Positions 52,578 to 60,675 of a DNA stretch of 64,000 bases are shown in pieces; the first letter of the stretch is position 1, and each line of letters opens with the position of its first letter. The stretch spans positions 4,801,501 through 4,865,500 of the forward strand of contig NC_019757.1 in the NCBI RefSeq assembly GCF_000317535.1, written 5' to 3'. The position numbers and the translations under genes are program-made. The DNA is from Cylindrospermum stagnale PCC 7417. GTDB taxonomy: Bacteria; Cyanobacteriota; Cyanobacteriia; Cyanobacteriales; Nostocaceae. A model generated the notes under the pieces. The model did no database searches, was not told the origin of the DNA, and was given only the letters and a program-made list of their open reading frames with translations.

Positions 52578-54620
52578 ATGAACGAAAAAGTAAAATCGGG
52601 TTCGCGGAATGTTGCAATTGTTGGCCCTTATTTGAGTGGAAAAACCACTTTACTAGAAAGCTTGTTATTTGTCACAGGGGCGATTTCCCGGAAAGGCACT
52701 GTAAAGGATGGCAACACAGTGGGGGATAGTGCGAATGAGTCGCGCGATCGCAGAATGAGTGTAGAGGTAAGTGCAGCGAGTACTGAATATAACGGTACTC
52801 GCTTTACCTTTATTGACTGTCCGGGTTCAGTGGAATTCGCCCAAGAGACCTACAACGCCTTAATGGGAGTCGATGCCGCAATTGTCGTTTGCGAACCGAT
52901 ACGCGACAGAGTTCTCACCCTCGCGCCGCTATTTAAATTCCTCGACGACTGGGAAATTCCCCATCTCGTCTTTGTCAACAAAATGGACAGGGCAAACATT
53001 CACGTTCTCGAGACATTACACGCCCTAAAAGCCGTTTCTAGCCGTCCTTTAGTCGCCCACCAATACCCCATCATGCAGGGTGAGCAACTGACAGGATTTA
53101 TTGATATGGTGAGTGAACAGGCTTATCAATATCGTCTCGGCGCACCTGCTGACCAAATTCCTTTTCCCGAAAACCTAAAAGAAGAAGAACATATAGCCAG
53201 GTCCCAAATGCTGGAAGCCCTAGCAAATTTTGACGATCATTTATTGGAAGAACTTTTAGAAGACATTGAACCACCCCAAGAGGAAATTTTCCAAGATTTA
53301 AAATTGGAATTAGGCGCTGATTTAGTTGTGCCGGTTTTCTTTGGTGTGGCGGAACTAGATTATGGTGTCAGACCTTTATTAGATGCTTTGCTGCGGGAAG
53401 CACCAGAACCAGAAACCACAATGGAACGGCGCTTAGGCAAAATTTCTGATACTCCTGTAGCGCAGGTGCTGAAAACTTACTATACTCCCCAAGGTGGGAA
53501 ACTTTCTTTGGTGCGTGTTTGGCAGGGTACCTTAACTGATGGGATGTTACTTAACGGTATTCGCGCAGGTGGTATTTACCGCTTGATGGGACAACAACAG
53601 CAGTTTATTAATGAAGCTGGTGCTGGTGAAATTGTCGCTTTGAGTCGTTTGGAATCGGTAAAAACTGGGGATGTAATTTCTACAGTGCAGCCTGTGAGGG
53701 AGTTACCGAAAGCTGAACAGCTAGAACCTGTGTTTGCTTTAGCCGTGACACCAGAAAAACGCAACGATGAAGTTAAACTTAGCAGTGCGATCGCTAAACT
53801 ATTAGAAGAAGATCCCTCACTCGCTTGGGAACAACACGGCGACACCCACGAAGTGATTCTCTGGGGACAAGGGGAAATACATTTGCAAGTCGCTTTAGAT
53901 AGACTGCGTCGCAAGTATAATTTGCCGATGTCCACGCATTTACCCCAAGTACCTTATAAAGAAACCATCCGTAAACCTGTAGCTTCAGTTCATGGACGCT
54001 ACAAACACCAAAGCGGTGGACACGGGCAATTTGGTGATGTTTTTCTCGATATTCAACCATTACCCAGAGGTACAGGTTTTAACTTTAGTGAAAAAATTGT
54101 CGGTGGTGTCGTTCCTAGACAATATATACCAGGGGTAGAAATGGGTGTGCGGGAATTTCTCACACACGGGCCTTTGGGTTTTCCGGTGGTGGATGTAGCG
54201 GTAACTTTAACAAATGGTTCTTATCACAGCGTTGATAGTTCAGAACAGGCTTTTAAACAAGCTGCGCGTCTAGCAATGCAAACTGGTATACCCCAAGGGC
54301 AACCAACGCTGTTAGAACCGATTTTGCGGGTATTGGTGACTACTCCCAGTGAGTTTACCTCGAAGGTGTTGCAACTGCTGAGTGGTAGACGGGGGCAGAT
54401 TTTGGGCTATGAAGGCAGACATGATTGGCAAGGTTGGGATAATGTATCTGCATTTTTGCCCCAAGCAGAGATGCAGAATTTTATCGTAGAATTGCGATCG
54501 CTAACTCTTGGCGTTGGTTCTTTCCACTGGGAACAAGATCATCTCCAAGAAGTTCCAGAAAAGCTTGCTGAACGCATTCTCACCAATGGTAGTAATGGCG
54601 GGAATGGCAACGGTAAGTAA
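52578..54620 (+). CDS. Elongation factor G-like protein (EF-G paralogue)
   Basis: It has 680 residues from ATG 52578, preceded by AGAGGAGG; an in-frame ATG 24 bp earlier is less well placed. EF-G domains I to V are recognisable: P-loop GPYLSGKT at 16-23, G4 NKMD, domain IV with GRYKHQSGGHGQFGDV, and domain V with LLEPILRVLV. The G3 motif is DCPGS at 80-84 instead of DTPGH, so the catalytic His of translational GTPases is replaced by Ser. A Gly/Asn tail ends the protein. Similar divergent EF-G2-type proteins occur in many bacteria; their role (not classical translocation) is unclear. It stands alone between repeats. Confidence 0.88.
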   Translation: MNEKVKSGSRNVAIVGPYLSGKTTLLESLLFVTGAISRKGTVKDGNTVGDSANESRDRRMSVEVSAASTEYNGTRFTFIDCPGSVEFAQETYNALMGVDAAIVVCEPIRDRVLTLAPLFKFLDDWEIPHLVFVNKMDRANIHVLETLHALKAVSSRPLVAHQYPIMQGEQLTGFIDMVSEQAYQYRLGAPADQIPFPENLKEEEHIARSQMLEALANFDDHLLEELLEDIEPPQEEIFQDLKLELGADLVVPVFFGVAELDYGVRPLLDALLREAPEPETTMERRLGKISDTPVAQVLKTYYTPQGGKLSLVRVWQGTLTDGMLLNGIRAGGIYRLMGQQQQFINEAGAGEIVALSRLESVKTGDVISTVQPVRELPKAEQLEPVFALAVTPEKRNDEVKLSSAIAKLLEEDPSLAWEQHGDTHEVILWGQGEIHLQVALDRLRRKYNLPMSTHLPQVPYKETIRKPVASVHGRYKHQSGGHGQFGDVFLDIQPLPRGTGFNFSEKIVGGVVPRQYIPGVEMGVREFLTHGPLGFPVVDVAVTLTNGSYHSVDSSEQAFKQAARLAMQTGIPQGQPTLLEPILRVLVTTPSEFTSKVLQLLSGRRGQILGYEGRHDWQGWDNVSAFLPQAEMQNFIVELRSLTLGVGSFHWEQDHLQEVPEKLAERILTNGSNGGNGNGK

Positions 54621-54690
54621 TTTAAGATTTTAGAACTTACGCACGGTCGCAAATTCCCCTCTTTTTAGGCTTTTTTGATGCGTTAGAGAA

Positions 54691-54788
54691 CCACCTGTAG
54701 GGTGCGTTCCCTAACGCACAAATCATGATTTTTACAGACACAAACCATACTCCAGATTTGCTATCTCCTGTCCGTTAAGTCCTAGATT
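54691..54788 (-). repeat. 98-bp dispersed element, copy 2 (inverted)
   Basis: It contains GTAGGGTGCGTTCCCTAACG at one end and CTCCTGTCCGTTAAGTCCTA at the other, the reverse complement of 44794-44891 with about one change in seven. Non-coding. Confidence 0.7.
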
Positions 54789-54898
54789 TATCTAGAATCA
54801 AGTGAAATGTTTATACAGAAACACCTCTTGCGGGTGTCCTTTATTTGATAAACCTCCCTAATTATCGTAACTTACAGCAATTTTCGACTATTTAGACC

Positions 54899-54922
54899 AG
54901 AGACGTTGCATGCAAAGTCTCT
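54899..54922. repeat. 24-bp near-palindrome, second copy
   Basis: AGAGACGTTGCA / TGCAAAGTCTCT, one mismatch pair, followed by ACAGG as in the copy at 2345-2368. The outer arms are conserved while the centre differs. Confidence 0.75.
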
Positions 54923-55175
54923 ACAGGGGTTTGAATTTTTGTTGGACAGTTTATTTACCTGACAATTGCTGTAAGTATAGATAATCACAAAAAACCTGCT
55001 CTTGACAACAAGCTAGCTAAAAGTTCGCTTCGTACTGCTGTTATCAAGCTAACGTTATTGGTGAAGATGTTTTAATACACTGCCAATTTAATTTATTTAT
55101 TGACAAGAGTAAAAAAAGAATGGTATTTAATCTAACAAAGATAATTACAAAAAATTAAATCAAAAAAGAGTAGAT

Positions 55176-56486
55176 ATGCCAATATCTCTAAAAAACTTGC
55201 TACTGCTTTTGCCTGTTAGCATTTATGCCCTAGCGTGCTTTTATTTTAGTACTACCTATACAGGTGCAGAGGCAGAATATTATCAAAAACTAGCTTTGTG
55301 TGTGGCATCGTTTCTATGTAACTTTTACGTTTTATACTACCACTACACCAACCCACCACATCCAAAATTCCTGATGCTACCAAAAAGGAATTTATCAATC
55401 AAAATTCATGTAATCTCTGGAACTATAGAAGTTCTCTTTGGTGTGATTGCCTTTTTTAGTAGTAGTCCAGAAATCCCCGCCATCATCATGGCGCTATCAG
55501 CAATCATCGGTCATGTCAGTACATCTTTTTACCAAACACCGATCGTTTTTGGCGCCAAGAGTGCAATGATTCCCGGATATTTATTCGTTGTAACTTTACA
55601 TTTGTATTGTGCAATTCATCTGCTCTTAGAACCTAATTCAACTCTTTGGTTGCTCAACACATTTTTGGTTCTGTGTATATACGTTTGGTGTCGAGTCTTT
55701 TACTTGATTTTTACAGTTGCCGGATTGTTCAAAAATAATCTTTACTCAGCCTCAATTCTCGCAGCCGGAGTATTGATATTACCTTCTGTATTGGGTGCTT
55801 CAGGCAATCTGTTATTTATCATTTTTGTAATTGGCTATAACGCTTTGTACAAATTGATTATGAATCCAACAGCAGCAGAATGGCTCAGTTGGACAAAAGA
55901 AAGTGCAAGACAAACCTTAATTGATGAAGATGCTAAAGAATTATGGTTAAGTAAGCATTTGGCGATAAATTTAGATGAACTTGATGATCAAACAGTAGCA
56001 GCAGCACTTTTTGCTAAATTGGATAAAGATAATAGTGGAATTTTAGATAAAGAAGAATTGAGAACTCTTTGGCATGAGTGGCAAGTGCCAGACACTTTTA
56101 TCGATAACTTTATTTCTCGAAATACCAAGTTAGACGGATTTAGCTTTGTTGAATTTTATGAAAAAATTTGGCAAATTAAAGGAGTGAAGGAACGACTGAA
56201 AAGAGAAAACCTGAAAAATGAACATCTGATTAAAGGTAAAAATATTACCAACGAAGAAAAAGCTAGATTGATTTTCGATCAAATTGATATCGATAGAAGC
56301 GGTTACGTTGATAAATTTGAGATCACAACCCTATTGTTAGAGTGGGGGTTACCTTCGATAGAGGTTGAAGAATACATCAGAAGATATGATGATGATAAAG
56401 ACTTTAAATTTTCCTTTGAAGAATTTTTCAACAAAATGCGGCCCATTTGGTCATTTGCCTACTCAAATATAATTCTTATGACCTAA
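55176..56486 (+). CDS. Polytopic membrane protein with C-terminal EF-hands
   Basis: It has 436 residues. The first 230 hold about seven hydrophobic helices (for example LLLLLPVSIYALACFYF, IPGYLFVVTLHLYCAIHLLL, ASILAAGVLILPSVLG). The cytoplasmic or exposed C-terminus has two good EF-hand loops, DKDNSGILDKEE and DIDRSGYVDKFE, each followed by a weaker one (KLDGFSFVEF, DDDKDFKFSFEE), so it probably binds calcium. No channel signature was recognised. AT-rich like its neighbours downstream. A calcium-regulated membrane function is inferred. Confidence 0.8.
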   Translation: MPISLKNLLLLLPVSIYALACFYFSTTYTGAEAEYYQKLALCVASFLCNFYVLYYHYTNPPHPKFLMLPKRNLSIKIHVISGTIEVLFGVIAFFSSSPEIPAIIMALSAIIGHVSTSFYQTPIVFGAKSAMIPGYLFVVTLHLYCAIHLLLEPNSTLWLLNTFLVLCIYVWCRVFYLIFTVAGLFKNNLYSASILAAGVLILPSVLGASGNLLFIIFVIGYNALYKLIMNPTAAEWLSWTKESARQTLIDEDAKELWLSKHLAINLDELDDQTVAAALFAKLDKDNSGILDKEELRTLWHEWQVPDTFIDNFISRNTKLDGFSFVEFYEKIWQIKGVKERLKRENLKNEHLIKGKNITNEEKARLIFDQIDIDRSGYVDKFEITTLLLEWGLPSIEVEEYIRRYDDDKDFKFSFEEFFNKMRPIWSFAYSNIILMT

Positions 56487-56728
56487 TTTCAACCGCACCA
56501 GCAAAAATACAAGTAGGATGCGTCCCCTGACGCATCATCAACCCATTTAAAAGCCTAGAACAAGGATAAATTTGTACAGTGCCTAAGTCCTAAAATTAAT
56601 GTTGTTCGGGTAAAAAGTCTTGATTTAAAGATTCATCTGTGGTGAAGGGAGAGTCAACCGGAAAAGTATCAAGTGATAAACCTGTTTCGACACAACACAA
56701 TATTACTCACTTTTAGCAAATATTCTTT

Positions 56729-57520
56729 CTACTTGCCTCGTATAGGGAAGTAAATTAGGAAAAATGAAGTAATCCCTAACGCTGTTCCAACAGTACTGAT
56801 CACTTGTGTAATAGCACTATTATTACCAAACGCAAAAGTTGCTGCTAGTGTCAAGGCTACAAATAAAGCTGTCCCAATTATTGAAATTATTAAAGGAGTT
56901 GTCCGAATTAATATATCTTTAGAACTTTCTTTAAATATTGGTGTTTCTACTAAATTTAAATATCTATATTGTTTACCTTCTTCTAAATCGTGAATAAGCA
57001 ATTTCCAAGGTTTACTAAAATCTGGTTTTACTAATAATTCAAAAGTGTAAACTGTGTCAATGTTTTCCAACAAACAACAAGCTAGTATATCTCCAATATA
57101 AACTTTACTTACTGAAGTTACATCAAAAATTATATTTGCTCTTCCTTTTTTATGTAATAAGGATATATTTCTTCTTAAGTCAAGATATCTAATTCTTTCA
57201 ATATCCCACTTAATATTATCTGTTAATACAGGAAGATACTGTGCTTTTAATTTAGCCAGTTCATCAGAGCTATACTCAGAATCTAAAGCAAATAAAGTAT
57301 CCTTCAGATTACCTGAATAATATTTGTATAATCCTACTGAAAGATTTCTGATTAAATCATAAACATTCGAGCGTAGTAAGTTAAGTTGAACTTGATCTAT
57401 CTTAGAGTCTTCAATTTGGACAAATACAATACGGGTTATACCTCTTAAAATACATTGTACAATTGGATTAAGATATTGATCTGGTCTGTCAGTGGTAACA
57501 AAAATATACAATTCCTTCAA
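56729..57520 (-). CDS. Rossmann-like protein with two membrane helices, partner of mCpol
   Basis: It has 263 residues. The N-terminal 190 look like a CARF-type Rossmann domain (MKELYIFVTTDRPDQYLNPI, ITRIVFVQIED, ANIIFDVTSVSKVYIGDILA). The C-terminus has two membrane helices (TPLIISIIGTALFVALTLAA and TVGTALGITSFFLIYF). CARF-2TM proteins are known partners of minimal CRISPR polymerases and are thought to respond to cyclic nucleotides and disrupt the membrane. It overlaps the mCpol gene by 4 bp and is downstream of it. The CARF assignment is by eye; another nucleotide-sensing fold is possible. Confidence 0.7.
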   Translation of the reverse strand: MKELYIFVTTDRPDQYLNPIVQCILRGITRIVFVQIEDSKIDQVQLNLLRSNVYDLIRNLSVGLYKYYSGNLKDTLFALDSEYSSDELAKLKAQYLPVLTDNIKWDIERIRYLDLRRNISLLHKKGRANIIFDVTSVSKVYIGDILACCLLENIDTVYTFELLVKPDFSKPWKLLIHDLEEGKQYRYLNLVETPIFKESSKDILIRTTPLIISIIGTALFVALTLAATFAFGNNSAITQVISTVGTALGITSFFLIYFPIRGK

Positions 57521-57900
57521 GATGTACCCCCAAATGTAACTACATGACCTTTACCTGAGACTTTAGCTTTCCGGAGACAAATTAATGCTTCTACCGAATT
57601 TCTCCCGACACCAAATGAGATCGTTTTTCCAGTAGTTTTGAGAAAGAAATTGGAGTATTTCACTAAATAATCTTTAATATTTTTCTCTGCTGACACAACA
57701 AAACATATATCGTCACCAGCTACATAAACTAGAGATGCTCCTATTTCATCCTTCACAAGCTCTGCTATTTTGGCAATAGCAGTTTTTACTTGAGAAGAAA
57801 ATTTACTAGCTTCTTCAATATTTCCTGAAAGTAAATGAAACTCAATAGTATCACCTATATTATCACCGTCACCTAGACAAATAAGTAAATTTTTAGACAC
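57517..57900 (-). CDS. Minimal CRISPR polymerase-like nucleotide cyclase (mCpol)
   Basis: It has 127 residues from GTG 57900; TTG at 57909 is an alternative. The protein is a bare palm domain of the Cas10/GGDEF type: first metal-binding strand LICLGDGDNIGD (Asp11 and Asp13), second motif VYVAGDD at 58-64 with AGDD in place of GGDD, and the end ISFGVGRNSVEALICLRKAK then VSGKGHVV, typical of these cyclases. No Cas proteins or CRISPR array are in the window. The 4-bp overlap with the 2TM protein matches mCpol/2TM anti-phage operons (Panoptes-type), where the cyclase makes a signal that controls the effector. Product and role here are inferred. Confidence 0.78.
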   Translation of the reverse strand: MSKNLLICLGDGDNIGDTIEFHLLSGNIEEASKFSSQVKTAIAKIAELVKDEIGASLVYVAGDDICFVVSAEKNIKDYLVKYSNFFLKTTGKTISFGVGRNSVEALICLRKAKVSGKGHVVTFGGTS

Positions 57901-57967
57901 AAAACTCAACCTAAACTTGCAGACTTCGTTCTTGTAGCCGCGACTTCTAGTCGTTCGGCATTTTTGT

Positions 57968-58022
57968 CTCGTTCCCAGGTTCTACCTGGGAATGTATTAT
58001 AGAAGGCTCTGCCTTCTGTTAG
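57968..58022. repeat. Dispersed repeat, second copy of the 4784 type
   Basis: TCGTTCCCAGGTTCTACCTG and AGAAGGCTCTGCCTTCTGTT form two hairpins, as in the copy at 4784-4846. It separates the mCpol pair from the toxin-antitoxin pair. Confidence 0.75.
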
Positions 58023-58045
58023 TTTTGATTTGTCACTTCCAGCCT

Positions 58046-58396
58046 CTAAAAAGGCACAAATGCAATCCGATTAACCCATTCTTCTGCACTTGAAGCAGCC
58101 CAAATTAGGATTAAACTATCGATGGCTTCCTGTATAGCTATATCCTGAGTGACAATCAAGACACCGGAACTTGTCTGATTTGTGACGTATTCAGCAAAGT
58201 GTAGGGGCATCGTTCTGCGATCATGAGAAATAAGAATTCGCCCTTCTGTTGCTGCAATTCCTAACACTTCTCTATCTGGCAAACCCTCCAAACCTGCTGC
58301 TAAAGCTGTTTTAAAATCAATTTTTGGTTCACGTCGCAAAACACCTGTGACAATATTTTGGTTAACATCAGCATCTGCTTGAAAGCGAATTATCAT
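58046..58396 (-). CDS. PIN-like DUF5615 protein, likely toxin
   Basis: It has 116 residues. PIN-like acidic positions appear in FQADADVNQ and GLPDREVLGIA, then the typical ILISHDRRTMP and SSGVLIVTQD. DUF5615 proteins are predicted RNases, usually encoded after a DUF433 antitoxin. It overlaps the upstream DUF433 gene by 4 bp. All key Asp residues seem present, so it is probably active. Confidence 0.85.
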   Translation of the reverse strand: MIIRFQADADVNQNIVTGVLRREPKIDFKTALAAGLEGLPDREVLGIAATEGRILISHDRRTMPLHFAEYVTNQTSSGVLIVTQDIAIQEAIDSLILIWAASSAEEWVNRIAFVPF

Positions 58397-58716
58397 TGAA
58401 AATCGCCTTTTGCAGCAGCTAACTTTGCATATAATTCGCTATTTTTTATACGTGCAGCTTGACGCAGGTTCTCAAACTCCACTTCACCTTCCTTTAAATA
58501 CCTGTCAATCGCTTCCCGGTTTGCTAAGTAAAATGCGATCGCACCATAAACTTGTTCCAGATTTAACACAGGAAAACTCTGTACAATCGCTTCAGGTGGC
58601 GTACCATTTAAAAAAGCATAAACCACGGAATCTAAGGAAACACGGCTATCTCTAATCCAATAACCGGTTTCTCGATACTCAACATACTGCTTGTGAATTA
58701 ATGATGCTAATGTCAT
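58393..58716 (-). CDS. DUF433 protein, likely antitoxin
   Basis: It has 107 residues. Typical DUF433 pattern: YVEYRETGYWIRDSRVSLDS and NGTPPEAIVQSFPVLNLEQV, then YGAIAFYLANREAIDRYL. This winged helix-turn-helix family accompanies DUF5615 toxins and probably represses its own operon. Co-translated with the toxin by a 4-bp overlap. Confidence 0.88.
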   Translation of the reverse strand: MTLASLIHKQYVEYRETGYWIRDSRVSLDSVVYAFLNGTPPEAIVQSFPVLNLEQVYGAIAFYLANREAIDRYLKEGEVEFENLRQAARIKNSELYAKLAAAKGDFQ

Positions 58717-58803
58717 ACAAGAAATCTTGTGCTGAGAGATATTTTTAGTATAGTATGCTTGATATCACTTCGATTTCTCCCCAATTTACCAAAAAAACAA
58801 CGA

Positions 58804-59154
58804 TTATTCATCATCAGCAAGCACTACTTCCACACCTTTCAGCGAAAATAGCGCACCCAAACAAATCGCCAAAGGTGCAGTTTTACCATAATTCCATAAC
58901 TTCCTTTCAAAACCTACACCAAAAGGTGTATTAGGAAAAGCTTCTTCCTCTGAACGAAAAATACTAAAATAAGGCTCTTCAGAATTCTCTAAATTATCAA
59001 TAACAATTTCCAAAACTACTCTAATATCTGTAGAATATGGACGGAGAGGTAAATTAAATCGTTCAGCCACAAGACGATCTAAATCAGCTATATCTTCAAG
59101 ATGTATTTCCTCAATTTCGTACTCGTTAAATGTACCCTGAATAGGAATAGTCAT
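58804..59154 (-). CDS. Unrecognised acidic small protein
   Basis: It has 116 residues, acidic at both ends (YEIEEIHLEDIADLDRLVAE, and VVLADDE at the C-terminus). A mixed alpha-beta pattern with a central WNYGKTAPLAICLGALF. No family recognised. It starts 4 bp after the 59159 gene on the same strand, so the two are probably one operon. The setting among defence-like genes is suggestive only. Confidence 0.65.
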   Translation of the reverse strand: MTIPIQGTFNEYEIEEIHLEDIADLDRLVAERFNLPLRPYSTDIRVVLEIVIDNLENSEEPYFSIFRSEEEAFPNTPFGVGFERKLWNYGKTAPLAICLGALFSLKGVEVVLADDE

Positions 59155-59158
59155 AAGG

Positions 59159-59371
59159 CTACAAATGTATATTTTCCATAATATCGAAAGTCACACAAGG
59201 ACTATCAACTTCTACTGCTGGGAGGAATGAACTGCAAAAAGTGACAGTAGAACAATTCACCTCAAATTCATCAGGATGAATGCATTCTGTAGAACCTTTT
59301 ACCTCAACATAAAAAGCACAGTCATTACAGATAGTCTTCTCACTCAATTTATTTAATGTCACTTTTATCAT
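59159..59371 (-). CDS. Small cysteine-containing protein
   Basis: It has 70 residues with six Cys (ICNDCAFYVEVKGSTECIHP, NCSTVTFC, DSPCVTF), perhaps a metal-binding or disulfide fold. CX2C at the N-terminus followed by CIHP resembles a small zinc site. Upstream partner of the 58804 gene. Family not recognised. Confidence 0.6.
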   Translation of the reverse strand: MIKVTLNKLSEKTICNDCAFYVEVKGSTECIHPDEFEVNCSTVTFCSSFLPAVEVDSPCVTFDIMENIHL

Positions 59372-59476
59372 TTCTTGTCGATATAACTCAACGTGAATTC
59401 AACAAACCTCTACCCAATAAAATTATAATATCTTTAAGCCTCTCTCTTCGCTTTGGGGAGAGGAATGGAAGCGGGG

Positions 59477-60265
59477 TCATGACCGCAACCCTTGCTCTTT
59501 TAATAAATCATTCACCCAAGCAACATCAGCTTCCGCAATAGGTGGAACTGCTTCACGACTATAATCTATAGCTAAATCAAAACCAGCACGGTCAAATAAA
59601 TCCTGTATCACAGCTTGTAAATCTACTATCGGTTCTGTATCACCCTTGCGTAAAGGTAACAAAAAAGCGGGAATCGGTTCTTGTAAATTAAAAGGATATA
59701 ATTCTGCTGTGGGACGTAATTGACTGCGACTAACCAAAATTCGATAATCTGACTGAATTTGATTACCCAAAATTGGCATAGGTTCACCACCACTCAGCAA
59801 ATCTATTTCTATTAAATGAGTTGAACTTCCTAATACTTGTAGACGTTTATTTTCATAAGCCTTTCTACCTTCCCCTGTCAGCTTATTTTTTGGCGATAAA
59901 ACCTCAATTACTGTCACAACTTCCCCCGTCCCCACTTCCCGCACCTCAAGGTAACTTTCCCGCACTTCTTCAGGCATAGGGATATTAACCGTCAGGGGTT
60001 TAGCAGGTGGTGAAGCTACAGCAATATTAGACGGTTCTTTTTTTGTACTTATTAAATATCGTCCTATGGTTACATCTGGTATACCAACTAAAACAGAATT
60101 GCTATCTGTCATTTGATATACCCGTTTTTCTACTGCTATTCTGTACTTTGGTCGTAATTTTGGGATTAATAACTCAGCAATAAAAGTCATAATCCAATGA
60201 TGAACTTCTGGCCAAAGTTCAGGATATTCTAAATAGGGGTTCATTCCTGGAAACGGTGAAGGCAT
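59477..60265 (-). CDS. DUF4058 family protein
   Basis: It has 262 residues from ATG 60265, giving MPSPFPGMNPYLEYPELWPE, the standard start of the family. Other family blocks: VEKRVYQMTDSN, IEVLSPKNKLTGEGRKAYEN and LIEIDLLSGGEPM. The frame stays open 255 bp further, but that part translates a dispersed repeat. The LSPKNK region resembles a PD-(D/E)XK-type core, so nuclease-like function has some plausibility; biochemical role unknown. Very common in Nostoc-type genomes. Confidence 0.88.
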   Translation of the reverse strand: MPSPFPGMNPYLEYPELWPEVHHWIMTFIAELLIPKLRPKYRIAVEKRVYQMTDSNSVLVGIPDVTIGRYLISTKKEPSNIAVASPPAKPLTVNIPMPEEVRESYLEVREVGTGEVVTVIEVLSPKNKLTGEGRKAYENKRLQVLGSSTHLIEIDLLSGGEPMPILGNQIQSDYRILVSRSQLRPTAELYPFNLQEPIPAFLLPLRKGDTEPIVDLQAVIQDLFDRAGFDLAIDYSREAVPPIAEADVAWVNDLLKEQGLRS

Positions 60266-60340
60266 TATGTAAACCACTCCCAATTCAAAAAGCGGTAAAG
60301 TATAACTATTATCCCAATTGCTAACTTTTGCGTTCTTCTT

Positions 60341-60409
60341 TGCGCCTTTGCGACACCAGTCGCTACGACGGGGGGAACCCCCGCAACGCGCTGGCTCCTC
60401 TGCGTGAGA
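60341..60409. repeat. Dispersed repeat upstream of DUF4058 gene
   Basis: TGCGACACCAGTCGCTACGA followed by GGGGGGAACCCCCGCAACGC; the centre is a perfect GGGGG-AA-CCCCC hairpin. A common GC-rich repeat type in Nostoc; it overlaps the spurious extension of the DUF4058 frame. Confidence 0.65.
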
Positions 60410-60448
60410 TAAAAATCTATTATTTATCCTAACAACCCCATCTCCACC

Positions 60449-60658
60449 ATGACTGATACACAAACTTGGTATATTGTCAAACGCTCCGCTGGAAACTGCG
60501 AAATCATCCCCAGCAAACAACTTGAGGACGATAACTCAGAAATTATTGAACAGTGGGGGCCTTTTCCGAATCAAGGAGAAGCGATGGGCTGTGCCCCGCA
60601 GGAAGCGATCGCACGTCGTGTAGGATTAATTAGGGCTGGCAAGTGCCAACCGCAATAA
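60449..60658 (+). CDS. Small conserved cyanobacterial protein with an 8-residue insertion
   Basis: It has 69 residues: MTDTQTWYIVKRSAGNCEII, then WGPFPNQGEA, MGCAPQEA, and IARRVGLIRAGKCQPQ. Relatives I recall read EAIARRVGLIRAGKCQPQ directly, so MGCAPQEA is probably an insertion: GAAGCGAT is duplicated on both sides (60578-60585 and 60602-60609), 24 bp apart, and the extra 24 bp keeps the frame. Function unknown. Confidence 0.75.
   Translation: MTDTQTWYIVKRSAGNCEIIPSKQLEDDNSEIIEQWGPFPNQGEAMGCAPQEAIARRVGLIRAGKCQPQ
60578..60609 (+). repeat. 24-bp in-frame insertion next to HIP1
   Basis: GATGGGCTGTGCCCCGCAGG with flanking GAAGCGAT copies. The GGGC/GCCC core matches the small repeat inside the large acidic gene at 35669. 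Confidence 0.6.
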
Positions 60659-60675
60659 ATTCAAAATCAAAATTT

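Larger units (their letters stand above)
54621..55175. other. Gap with two dispersed repeats
   Basis: It holds the second copy of the 98-bp element (54691-54788) and the 24-bp near-palindrome (54899-54922). The last 180 bp are AT-rich and probably contain the promoter of the following gene. Confidence 0.5.

Noticed and set aside
60266-60520. 85-residue N-terminal extension of the DUF4058 protein
   Set aside because: It translates a GC-rich dispersed repeat; the family starts MPSPFPGMNPYLE at 60265.
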